From NCBI GenBank assembly GCA_035504175.1, contig DATJSJ010000056.1, positions 1-5,585 on the forward strand: DNA of 5,585 bases, written 5' to 3'. Below, in pieces: positions 1 through 5,585 of this stretch (position 1 is the first letter of the stretch; each line of letters starts with the position of its first letter). This DNA comes from DATJSJ01 sp035504175 (lineage in GTDB: Bacteria; Pseudomonadota; Alphaproteobacteria; Acetobacterales; Acetobacteraceae). Under the pieces are notes generated by a model. It saw nothing but the letters and a program-made list of their open reading frames with translations. It did not search any database and was not told where the DNA came from. The translations under genes were made by a program, and so were the position numbers.

Positions 1-1
1 C

Positions 2-772
2 GCCATTATCGGCCAGGACAAGCTGGCCGATATCGCGACCGATCTCTACGCAGCGGAAGGCGTGGACGCGTCCCTGATCCGCCGCACCGCGGCGCGGCAG
101 ACCGGCGTCGGCTTCATCATCCTCAACGAGCAGGGCGACAATTTCATCATCCTCGACATGGGCGCCAATACGCTGATGGACGCGGCATTCGTCGATTCCA
201 TCGAGCCGCGGATCGCCGCCAGCGACGTGGTGATGACGGTGCTGGAAATCCCGGTGCCGGCCGCCGTGCGGGCGATGGAGCTCGGGCGGCGGCACGGCGC
301 GATCACCATCCTGAACCCGGCGCCGGCGGCGCCGCTGCCGGAGTCTGTCTTCCCCCATGTCGACTACCTGACCCCGAACGAAAGCGAGCTGCGCATCCTG
401 CTCGGGCTGCGACCCGACGATCCGCGCCCGTCGCGCGAGCTGGTGGACCTGCTGCGGCGGCGCGGCGCCCGCAACGTCATCGTGACACTCGGCAGTCGCG
501 GCGTGCTGGTTGCGACCGAGTCGATCGACATGGTCGTGCCGGCTGCGCCGGTCGAGGTCGTGGACACGACCGGCGCCGGCGATGGCTTCAACGCGGGGTT
601 TGCCGCCGCGCTCGCCGAGGGGCGCAGCCTGGTCGACGCCGTGCGCTTTGGCACCGCCTGCGGCGGGCTCGTCTGCACCCGCCTCGGCGTCATCCCCGGC
701 CTGCCGTCGCGCGCGGCGGCGGATGCCATGGTTCGCTCGCTGCCGCCCATCGACGGAGGAGAGGCCTCATGA
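2..772 (+). CDS. rbsK: Ribokinase, PfkB family (5'-truncated by window edge)
   Basis: Predicted to phosphorylate D-ribose with ATP to ribose 5-phosphate in the cytoplasm. The frame is open from base 2, and the residues before the internal GTG at 62 (a GQDKLADIATDLYAAEGVD-type segment) match the family, so the gene begins outside the window. About 256 residues are visible; compared with E. coli RbsK (about 309) some 60 N-terminal residues are missing, including the first glycine-rich sugar-binding motif. Visible hallmarks in order: NPAPA, then DYLTPNESE, VTLGSRGV, and the PfkB signature DTTGAGDGFNAGF. The GAGD aspartate, the expected catalytic base, is encoded at 581-583. The stop overlaps the rbsD start as ATGA (769-772), so the two are probably translationally coupled and the operon extends upstream. 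A related PfkB sugar kinase with another substrate is possible, but the RbsD neighbour favours ribose. Confidence 0.93.
   Translation, partial: AIIGQDKLADIATDLYAAEGVDASLIRRTAARQTGVGFIILNEQGDNFIILDMGANTLMDAAFVDSIEPRIAASDVVMTVLEIPVPAAVRAMELGRRHGAITILNPAPAAPLPESVFPHVDYLTPNESELRILLGLRPDDPRPSRELVDLLRRRGARNVIVTLGSRGVLVATESIDMVVPAAPVEVVDTTGAGDGFNAGFAAALAEGRSLVDAVRFGTACGGLVCTRLGVIPGLPSRAAADAMVRSLPPIDGGEAS
755..764 (+). promoter_or_regulatory. Ribosome binding site of rbsD
   Basis: A strong purine-rich Shine-Dalgarno (GGAGGAGAGG) lies inside the last codons of rbsK, 4 nt before the ATG at 769. It fixes the rbsD start and supports coupled translation with rbsK. Confidence 0.75.
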
Positions 773-1227
773 ACCGGACCCGCCTGCTGAACTCGGAGCT
801 GTGCCACGCCATCGCCAGCATGGGCCACGGCGATCTGATGATCGTGTGCGATGCCGGGTTCCCGATCCCGTCCTCCGCGTGGCGCATCGATCTCGCGATC
901 GTGCCGGACGTGCCCGACCTGCGCACCGTGCTCGGCGCCGTCGCCGAGGCGCTGGTGGTGGAGAAGGTCGCCTATGCCGATAACCTGCCGACCAACAACG
1001 CGCCGCTGCTGCGGACGGTGCGCGAGCTGTTCGGCGAGGCGGATCACGAGATGATCCCGCACCAGGAAATCCTGACCAGCATGGCATCGCGCGCCAAGGC
1101 GATCGTGCGCACCGGCGCGTTCGATCCCTGGGGCAACATCCTGCTCTATTCGGGCGTCGACGTGCCGAAATGGTTCAGCAAGCCGGGCACGGTCGCGCCC
1201 GACTACTACGCGCGCAAGCTGAAGTGA
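769..1227 (+). CDS. rbsD: D-ribose pyranase RbsD
   Basis: 152 residues of the RbsD/FucU family, cytoplasmic ring-form mutarotases. RbsD interconverts beta-pyranose and beta-furanose forms of D-ribose, supplying the furanose used by ribokinase. The N-terminal block SMGHGDLMIVCDAGFPIP is diagnostic and holds the catalytic His20 and Asp28. His98 (in MIPHQE) and Asn123 (in WGNILL) match other conserved active-site positions. The RTGAFDPWGN segment is the usual C-terminal motif. RbsD rather than fucose mutarotase FucU is favoured by the ribokinase immediately upstream. Compared with the 139-residue E. coli protein there is a C-terminal tail of roughly 20 residues after GVDV (PKWFSKPGT to YYARKLK). 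The start is set by the ATGA overlap with rbsK and the Shine-Dalgarno at 755-764. It ends 6 bp from the stop of the convergent amidase gene. Confidence 0.93.
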   Translation: MNRTRLLNSELCHAIASMGHGDLMIVCDAGFPIPSSAWRIDLAIVPDVPDLRTVLGAVAEALVVEKVAYADNLPTNNAPLLRTVRELFGEADHEMIPHQEILTSMASRAKAIVRTGAFDPWGNILLYSGVDVPKWFSKPGTVAPDYYARKLK

Positions 1228-1233
1228 CCTGCG

Positions 1234-2688
1234 CTACGCCGCGCCGGCGCAGATTGCCGGCCGGCGGCCGATCCACGGCCGGGCCTCCTCGAGCTGCGCT
1301 GCCAGCCGCAGGATCGTCGCCTCGTCGCCGTAGCGGCCGACGAGCTGCACGCCGATCGGCACGTCATCCGGCGTCCACGCCGCCGGCATCGACAGGGCCG
1401 GCAGGCCGGACAGGTTGAAGGCGAACATGAAGGCGGCGTCGGTCCATTTCGCGAGGTAGCGATCGGCGTCCGGCTCGTTCATGTCCCAGTAGCCGACCGG
1501 TCGCGGCGTCTGCGTCAGCGTCGGGGTGAGGAACGCGTCGAAGCCGGCGAGCTTGAGCTGGATCTGCTGGTTCGCCTTGCGGATCGCGGCGATGGCGGCG
1601 GCATGCTCGATCCCGGACAGCGCGCGTCCGCGCTGCAGGTATGACCAGTTGAAGGCGACCAGGTCGGATTCCGCGACCTCCCGCCCGATGATCGGCGCCA
1701 GCCGGTCGAATTCCTGCGCGATCTCGACGGCGTTCATCCGACCATAGGCGTGCCAGGCGGATTCGAGATCGGCCGCGAACGGATGCAGCTCGACGCGATG
1801 GCCGAGCTGCTGCAGCAGCGCCGCCGTGTCGCGCACCGCGGCGGTGACCTCCGGCGCGAAGTCCGGCCCCCAGGGCGTGGTCAGCGTGTAGCCGATGCGC
1901 AGGTCGCGCGGCCGATCCGCGATGGCGGCGAGCCAGGGCCGCTCGGGTGCCGGCGCGACATAGGGATCGCCGGTGATCGGGCCGGCAACGGCATCGAGAA
2001 ATGCCGCGGTGTCGCGCACCGTCCGGCTGACGGCGAAAACGGACACGCTGCCGTACCAGATATCGACGTCCTGCGGCCCGTAGGTGATGCGCCCGCGCGA
2101 CGGTTTCAGCCCGACCACGCCGCAGCAGGACGCGGGCACGCGGATCGAGCCGCCGCCATCGGTCGCCTCCGCGATCGGGACCATGCGCGCGGCCACCGCC
2201 ACCGCCGACCCGCCGCTCGAGCCGCCCGGCGTCACGGCGGCGTTCCAGGGGTTGAGCGTCGGGCCGTAGGCGCGCGGCTCGGTCGCGATGCACCAGCCGT
2301 TCTCCGGCACGTTGGTGCGGCCGAGCAGGTTGAAGCCGGCGCCTTTGATCCGCCGCACCATCTCCGAATCCGACTGGCAGATATAGGACTTGCGATAGGC
2401 AAGGCCGGCGGTGAGCGGCGAGCCCGTCCAGGACGAGTTGATGTCCTTGAGCAGATACGGCACGCCGGCGAACGCACCATCGCCGGGTGGCTCGGCCGCG
2501 CGTTGCCGCGCCTTGTCAAAGGCGCGATAGATCACCGCATTCAGCGTCGGATCGAGCGTCTCGATCAACCCGATCGCGACCTCGGTCAGCTCCGCCGGCG
2601 TCACCTCGCCGCGCGCGACCAGCGCGGCCAATGCCAGCGCGTCACTCTCGGCGTAAAGCCGAACCAGATCGGCGGTCACATGTGCCAT
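1234..2688 (-). CDS. Amidase-signature family hydrolase (GatA/NylA-like)
   Basis: 484 residues with the amidase-signature fold, whose members hydrolyse amide bonds with a Ser-cisSer-Lys triad. All three residues are visible: Lys81 in YLLKDIN (2446-2448), cis-Ser157 in TPGGSSGGSA (2218-2220) and nucleophile Ser181 in DGGGSIRVPA (2146-2148). The 24-residue spacing of the two serines is the family norm. The following ASCCGVVGLKPSRGR and SRTVRDTAAFLDAVAGP resemble the 6-aminohexanoate-cyclic-dimer hydrolase (NylA)-like branch; the substrate cannot be read from sequence. A GatA role is unlikely, as no gatB or gatC is present. The frame stays open to an ATG at 2868, but those 60 residues are low-complexity and unlike the family. 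The ATG at 2688 (MAHVTADLV) begins where amidase homology begins and has only a weak AGG-type ribosome site. No signal peptide is seen. It converges with rbsD. Confidence 0.92.
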   Translation of the reverse strand: MAHVTADLVRLYAESDALALAALVARGEVTPAELTEVAIGLIETLDPTLNAVIYRAFDKARQRAAEPPGDGAFAGVPYLLKDINSSWTGSPLTAGLAYRKSYICQSDSEMVRRIKGAGFNLLGRTNVPENGWCIATEPRAYGPTLNPWNAAVTPGGSSGGSAVAVAARMVPIAEATDGGGSIRVPASCCGVVGLKPSRGRITYGPQDVDIWYGSVSVFAVSRTVRDTAAFLDAVAGPITGDPYVAPAPERPWLAAIADRPRDLRIGYTLTTPWGPDFAPEVTAAVRDTAALLQQLGHRVELHPFAADLESAWHAYGRMNAVEIAQEFDRLAPIIGREVAESDLVAFNWSYLQRGRALSGIEHAAAIAAIRKANQQIQLKLAGFDAFLTPTLTQTPRPVGYWDMNEPDADRYLAKWTDAAFMFAFNLSGLPALSMPAAWTPDDVPIGVQLVGRYGDEATILRLAAQLEEARPWIGRRPAICAGAA

Positions 2689-3065
2689 CGCTTGCCTGGC
2701 CCTTTGTGTTTCCGTGGACTCGGGTGCGATCGGGTCGAGGGCGAGTCTGGCACCGATATGCGACCCGTGTTTCCGATGCGTCGATGGCCTCACCTTCGGC
2801 GCGGGCACGAACATGCCGTCCGCACCGGGCGCACCGTCAACCGTTTCACACGCGCGCACCCGATGCAAGCGGGGTGCCGATCTTTCGGACCGTCAGCTCG
2901 CCCGGCATCTCCCTCATTCCACCCCCAAAGCTCGCACCCCCTGCGACTGCGACATACGATATAAGTCCCCGCCCGCGAAGCCCCGCGCAAATCGCGCCGG
3001 CCGCGTTCTTGAGGTGAAGATGCGCGGCGGCCGCACGATGTCCCGAGGCACGTGGACGCGTCCCG
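2689..3065. other. Intergenic stretch upstream of the amidase
   Basis: About 380 bases with no convincing gene on either strand. Open frames exist, as expected at this GC content, but their translations are low-complexity and resemble no family I recognise. The region should hold the amidase promoter. Its only clear landmark is an AT-rich island around 2951-2966, which includes one copy of the inverted motif. No good -35/-10 pair could be assigned. Confidence 0.5.
2953..2963 (-). promoter_or_regulatory. Operator-like motif, copy A
   Basis: Read on the minus strand this is TATATCGTATG, preceded by GACT. It is identical over 11 bases to the plus-strand copy at 3069-3079, and the agreement extends to 14 of 15 bases (GAC-N-TATATCGTATG). 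The core ATA-N3-TAT is a short odd-spaced palindrome, compatible with a dimeric regulator. It lies 265 bp upstream of the amidase start and reads toward that gene. It could be an operator of the nearby GntR regulator or part of a promoter; neither is proven. Confidence 0.4.
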
Positions 3066-3326
3066 ACGTATATCGTATGGTTCGGATCGCATGGGGATGG
3101 TGACTCCTCGCTGGCGGGCGCAGGAAGGGCGGAAACAGCGCATGAACGAGCGCGCGAATGCGACGCTGAGCGCGAGCGCGAGTGGCTGGTCTGTGTCATC
3201 GCCCGTTCCGCAACGGCCAAAGGCGTCCACTGCATGGACACCGATCCGGGCTCGCATCTCGGCCACCCAGCGCCCGATGATGCTGGGGCGGCACGCGCGG
3301 ACCTGCGGCAGGCGGCTGCGGCATGA
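3066..3326 (+). pseudogene. Remnant of transketolase N-terminal (alpha) subunit, C-terminal end only
   Basis: The frame ending at the TGA 3324-3326 reads, near its end, WLVCVIARSATAKGVHCMD and then TDPGSHLGHPAPDDAGAARADL. Split transketolase alpha subunits end the same way: a DGHD motif, about 25 residues, then a VIARTxKGKGVxFMExxPxxHGxxP-like block and a short helix. A degenerate GDGD at about 3096-3107 sits at the right distance to be the former DGHD. The thiamine-diphosphate-binding body expected upstream is absent: the frame is closed by a TGA at 3015-3017 and no homology is seen before about 3066. KGKGV is changed to TAKGV. I therefore call it a decayed fragment rather than a gene. The stop overlaps the next fragment's ATG as ATGA, the arrangement of an intact alpha/beta pair. 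The left boundary is approximate. Confidence 0.55.
3069..3079 (+). promoter_or_regulatory. Operator-like motif, copy B
   Basis: TATATCGTATG on the plus strand, preceded by GACG, is the inverted partner of the copy at 2953-2963. It stands out as an AT-rich patch in GC-rich surroundings. It lies just at or within the start of the transketolase-like remnant and about 500 bp upstream of the GntR gene. The inverted arrangement would suit divergent control of the minus-strand amidase and plus-strand genes, which is inference. Confidence 0.4.
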
Positions 3327-3520
3327 CCGCCACGTCGGTGAGCCCGGACTCCTGGCAATACCGGCAGCTCGACCAGCAGGCACCGATTCTTTCAACGCCG
3401 CCGGATGCGCTGGTCGATCTCGCCGCCGAGCGGCATCCGATCATCGCCTGCGCGACCGACTCGAACAGGCTTGCCGGATTCACCTCGCGGTTTCCCGATC
3501 GCCCGCATCGGGCGTTGTGA
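3323..3520 (+). pseudogene. Remnant of transketolase C-terminal (beta) subunit, N-terminal end only
   Basis: The 65-residue frame from ATG 3323 contains DALVDLAAERHPIIACATDS, then a SNRLAGFTSRFPDR segment. This matches the first helix and strand of split transketolase beta subunits (ALVDLAAEhPxIvxxTaDL...F..rFPDRF). Right after FPDR, where homologues continue with F-I-x-x-GIAEQNM, the frame becomes PHRAL and stops. No GIAEQ motif appears in any plus frame downstream, so about four fifths of a usual 300-330-residue subunit is missing, consistent with a deletion ending near 3505, just before the GntR gene. The ATG overlaps the upstream remnant's stop (ATGA), which argues that the start was once genuine. 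A functional 65-residue protein is unlikely, because only part of a domain remains. Confidence 0.62.
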
Positions 3521-3570
3521 GCACACCGGATGTCAGGCGCGCCGGTCCAAGGCAGGCGGATCAGTGGCAA

Positions 3571-3574
3571 GGGG
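3571..3574 (+). promoter_or_regulatory. Ribosome binding site of the GntR regulator
   Basis: AAGGGGA (3569-3575), with its GGGG core 8 nt before the ATG at 3583, supports that start. The closer ATG at 3578 is in another frame. Confidence 0.5.
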
Positions 3575-3582
3575 ACCATGGC

Positions 3583-4335
3583 ATGGCGCTGTCGGCCGGC
3601 ATGGGGCGCAGCAAGGCGTCCGTGGTACAGCCGTTGGACCAGGGCAATCTGTCCGCGCGCGCCTACGCTTCGCTGCGTGAAGGGCTGATCGCCGGCGTGT
3701 TCCGGCCGGGCGAGCGCCTGGTGATCCAGGATCTCGCCGACAGATTCGGCACCAGCGTCACCCCGGTTCGCGAGGCCTGCCTGCGACTGATGAGCGAGCG
3801 CGGGCTGGAGGCCCGCTCGGGCCGGTTCTTCACCGTTCCGGAACTGACCCTCGAGCGCTATGTCGAGCTGCGCACGATCCGCCTGGCGCTGGAGGGCCTT
3901 GCCGCGGAACTGGCTGCCCGCAATGCGCAACCTGCGGACGTCAAGCGCCTCACGGCGACGCAGCGCCGGTTCGAGACGGCGCGGCGCGACGGCCGCGCCG
4001 ACGCGGCGCTGATGCTGAACCGGGAATTCCATTTCGGCGTCTACCGCCTGTCACGGATGGAAATGCTGGTCGGCCAGATCGAAAGCCTGTGGATCGGCAT
4101 GGGACCGATCCTGAAGGTCTATCACGAGGACATCACCACCGATTATCTCGAGGCGGACGAGCACAGCAGGCTGATCGACGCGCTGCAGCGCCATGACGGA
4201 GCCGCGGCGCGCCAGGCGCTCGAGCGCGATCTGATCCGCGGCGGCCAGGGCATTCTCAACTTCCTGGCCAGCCGCCTGCCGCAGAACCGGTCCGCGACGA
4301 AGCGCCGCGCCGGCAGCGGCATCCGCGCGGCGTGA
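3583..4335 (+). CDS. GntR-family transcriptional regulator with FCD domain
   Basis: 250-residue DNA-binding regulator of the FadR/FCD subfamily. The N-terminal winged helix-turn-helix spans about residues 22-90: ARAYASLREGLIAGVFRPGERL, then the recognition motif LADRFGTSVTPVREACLRL, then a wing ending RFFTVPE. Residues about 95-232 are the all-helical FCD effector domain, opening ELRTIRLALEGLAAELAA. Canonical FCD proteins bind a metal with D-x3-H, a later His and another His 22 residues after it. Here the positions read Asn146, His150, His194 and Asp216, so the last His is replaced by Asp. Effectors are usually small carboxylates or sugar acids; this one's is unknown. The ATG at 3583 fits the family length and its ribosome site; the ATG at 3601 is an alternative. 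The frame stays open upstream to 3052, but that part lacks GntR homology. Flanking minus-strand hydrolase genes are candidate targets. Confidence 0.92.
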   Translation: MALSAGMGRSKASVVQPLDQGNLSARAYASLREGLIAGVFRPGERLVIQDLADRFGTSVTPVREACLRLMSERGLEARSGRFFTVPELTLERYVELRTIRLALEGLAAELAARNAQPADVKRLTATQRRFETARRDGRADAALMLNREFHFGVYRLSRMEMLVGQIESLWIGMGPILKVYHEDITTDYLEADEHSRLIDALQRHDGAAARQALERDLIRGGQGILNFLASRLPQNRSATKRRAGSGIRAA

Positions 4336-4345
4336 CGCAAATCGC

Positions 4346-4360
4346 CGCTGGCCGCCAGCG
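4346..4360. terminator. Possible hairpin terminator between convergent genes
   Basis: A perfect 6-bp GC-rich stem with a 3-nt loop (CGCTGG-CCG-CCAGCG) begins 11 bases after the GntR stop, in the 59-base gap to the convergent gene. There is no T-run on either side, so it is not a classical intrinsic terminator, and hairpins of this size arise easily at this GC content. Confidence 0.28.
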
Positions 4361-4394
4361 CCGCGAGACCTACGGGTGACGCTGCCGCGCGGCC

Positions 4395-5585
4395 TCAGCC
4401 CGCGATGAACCGGCGCAGCACGGTGCGCGTGATCTGCTGCGTGTAGAAATCGTCGCGCGCCAGCCCCATCACCCATTCGCAGCTCGCCGCCGTGACCACC
4501 TCGCCGGCGCCGCGCCGCATGTGCACGATCATGCCGGATCCGTAGCGCGACTTGGCCAGACTCGCCTCCGAGAGGTCGCCGTAGACCATTTCCGCCTTGC
4601 CGCGCTCGTCATGGTCGCCGATGTAGTAGCGGAAGCCCTCGCCATCGTGCTGCGCCTCCGCCATCACCGCCGGCGCCATGGCGAGAATCTCGATATCCGT
4701 CGCCGCGCCATCCTCGCCGGTCGGATACGGCAGGCCGTGGCGGAACGTGTAGTCGAGTCCGTCCACCTCGTAGGAGAAGATGCGCGCCTCGGCGCCGAAC
4801 ACGTCGCCGTAGCTGAGCTGCGTGCCCGCGAACACCCAATGCGCCGGACGATAGACCGTGAAGCCCTTCTGGCCGCGCGGCACGAACCCGCCCCAGGAGG
4901 CGTAGACGCCGCCGAGCCCGTTGACGCCGACCGTGCTGGCGCCCGGCCAGCGGACGCGCCGATCCTCCCACGCGGTGGAGAGCAGATGCGCGTGCTCGGT
5001 GCCGCGCACCGGGTCCTCGTCCGGGGCGCGCATCTTGTAGCAGACCTGCCGGCGTCCCTCGTCCTCCAGCCGGATCTGCCAGGTGAAGTTGGCGCCGAAC
5101 CGCGCGAGGCGGCCGCCGCGCTCGACATAGGCCTCGATCGCGCGGCGCATCTCGTGCGACCAGTATTCGTCATGGCCGACGATCACCACGGCGGGATAGG
5201 CATCGAGCAGGTCCGGCCGGAGGTGCAGGTCGGTCTGCGTGATCATGTCGGGGTCGAAGCCCTCGCGCTCGGCCCAGACGACGAAGTGGCGGTCGAACTG
5301 CGCCCAGCCGGAGGCGGCGAAATAGTAGCCGAAGCCGTTCGCATAGGCCCATTCCTTCATCGGGTAGCGCGGCGCGGCGAGCGGCTCCGGCGCCGGGTCG
5401 TTGCTGAGCCGCGGGGCGCCGGGCGGCAGCCAGACGATCCCGCGCGTCCACGGACGCTGCAGGCTGAGCACCGGCGAGAACTGGTCCCGCCCCGGCCCGT
5501 CGATCCCGCGATAATGATTGGCCCCGCCCCAATCGTTGTAGGCGGTCCAGGTCGCGGTCGGCAGGATCATCAGCAGCCTGCCGCG
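4395..5585 (-). CDS. N,N-dimethylformamidase beta-subunit-like protein (N-terminus beyond window edge)
   Basis: About 396 C-terminal residues of a protein resembling the large subunit of N,N-dimethylformamidase, an iron enzyme that hydrolyses dimethylformamide to dimethylamine and formate. Landmarks in order: LLMILPTATWTAYNDWGG at the window edge, MKEWAYANGFGYYF, DMITQTDLH, the signature IVGHDEYWSHEMR, then RLARFGANFTWQIRLED and the C-terminal CEWVMGL. Dimethylformamidase is known to use a two-Tyr/one-Glu iron site. The Tyr of HDEYWS (5163-5165) is a plausible ligand, but I cannot assign the others by eye. An ATG occurs at 5570, but the five codons before it (RGRLL) continue the family's usual strand, so the real start lies beyond 5585. 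Family members act on varied or unknown amides, so dimethylformamide activity should not be assumed. No small-subunit gene is visible. It is convergent with the GntR regulator gene. Confidence 0.82.
   Translation of the reverse strand, partial: RGRLLMILPTATWTAYNDWGGANHYRGIDGPGRDQFSPVLSLQRPWTRGIVWLPPGAPRLSNDPAPEPLAAPRYPMKEWAYANGFGYYFAASGWAQFDRHFVVWAEREGFDPDMITQTDLHLRPDLLDAYPAVVIVGHDEYWSHEMRRAIEAYVERGGRLARFGANFTWQIRLEDEGRRQVCYKMRAPDEDPVRGTEHAHLLSTAWEDRRVRWPGASTVGVNGLGGVYASWGGFVPRGQKGFTVYRPAHWVFAGTQLSYGDVFGAEARIFSYEVDGLDYTFRHGLPYPTGEDGAATDIEILAMAPAVMAEAQHDGEGFRYYIGDHDERGKAEMVYGDLSEASLAKSRYGSGMIVHMRRGAGEVVTAASCEWVMGLARDDFYTQQITRTVLRRFIAG

Noticed and set aside
364..1087. Minus-strand open frames opposite rbsK and rbsD
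   Set aside because: They are shadows of the plus-strand genes: Arg/Ala/Pro-rich, with no recognisable domain.
2689..2868. 60-residue N-terminal extension of the amidase
   Set aside because: The composition is unlike the rest of the protein, it is not expected in the family, and it is not a recognisable signal peptide. Amidase homology begins at the ATG at 2688.
1364..2964. Other-frame and plus-strand open frames across the amidase
   Set aside because: They are antisense or frame-shifted shadows of a gene whose catalytic triad is intact. Their translations are low-complexity.
61..3064. 14-bp direct repeat CGTGGACGCGTCCC at 61-74 and 3051-3064
   Set aside because: The first copy encodes conserved ribokinase residues and the repeat is very GC-rich. 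One such match is not surprising in 5.6 kb of this composition, and no flanking element or target duplication accompanies it.
3052..3582. Long N-terminal extension of the GntR reading frame back to a GTG at 3052
   Set aside because: The extra 177 residues show no domain and are low-complexity. They overlap the better-supported transketolase remnants in other frames, and the ATG at 3583 has a ribosome site and gives the normal family length.
1..5585. CRISPR arrays, tRNA or rRNA genes, insertion-sequence ends, riboswitches
   Set aside because: I saw no regularly spaced repeats, no tRNA-like cloverleaf, no transposase motif with terminal repeats and no recognisable riboswitch core on either strand.

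Overview
The window is GC-rich throughout and densely coded, with GTG/ATG starts and ATGA-coupled genes. The gene families (ribokinase/RbsD pair, GntR-FCD regulator, stand-alone amidase, N,N-dimethylformamidase-like protein) suggest a free-living proteobacterium with a large catabolic genome, most likely an alphaproteobacterium. That placement is inference from composition and gene content; there is no rRNA or marker gene here.

Layout: (1) Positions 2-1227, + strand: the 3' part of a ribokinase gene (rbsK, truncated by the window edge) overlaps by ATGA with a complete D-ribose pyranase gene (rbsD). Together they convert D-ribose to the ring form the kinase accepts and then to ribose 5-phosphate. 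(2) Positions 1234-2688, - strand: an amidase-signature hydrolase meets rbsD tail to tail across 6 bp. (3) Positions 2689-3582, about 0.9 kb with no intact gene. Its left part looks intergenic and carries a striking AT-rich motif present twice in inverted orientation (2953-2963 and 3069-3079). Its right part carries what I read as remnants of a split transketolase pair: the C-terminal end of an alpha subunit (to 3326), ATGA-coupled to the first ~60 residues of a beta subunit, which breaks off at 3520. (4) Positions 3583-4335, + strand: a GntR-family regulator with an FCD ligand-binding domain. (5) Positions 4395-5585, - strand: most of a protein resembling the N,N-dimethylformamidase large (beta) subunit, truncated at its N-terminus by the window edge.

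How it fits together: ribokinase and pyranase make ribose 5-phosphate, a transketolase substrate, so the transketolase remnant would suit a former pentose-catabolic locus. It may equally belong to a lost operon controlled by the GntR regulator. The regulator sits between two opposite-strand genes for predicted C-N (amide) hydrolases, so it may control one or both; this is inference. I found no CRISPR array, tRNA, rRNA, insertion sequence or phage gene, and no clearly new defence or other multi-gene system. The points most worth a second look are the transketolase remnant, the inverted operator-like motif, and the altered metal-ligand positions in the FCD regulator.
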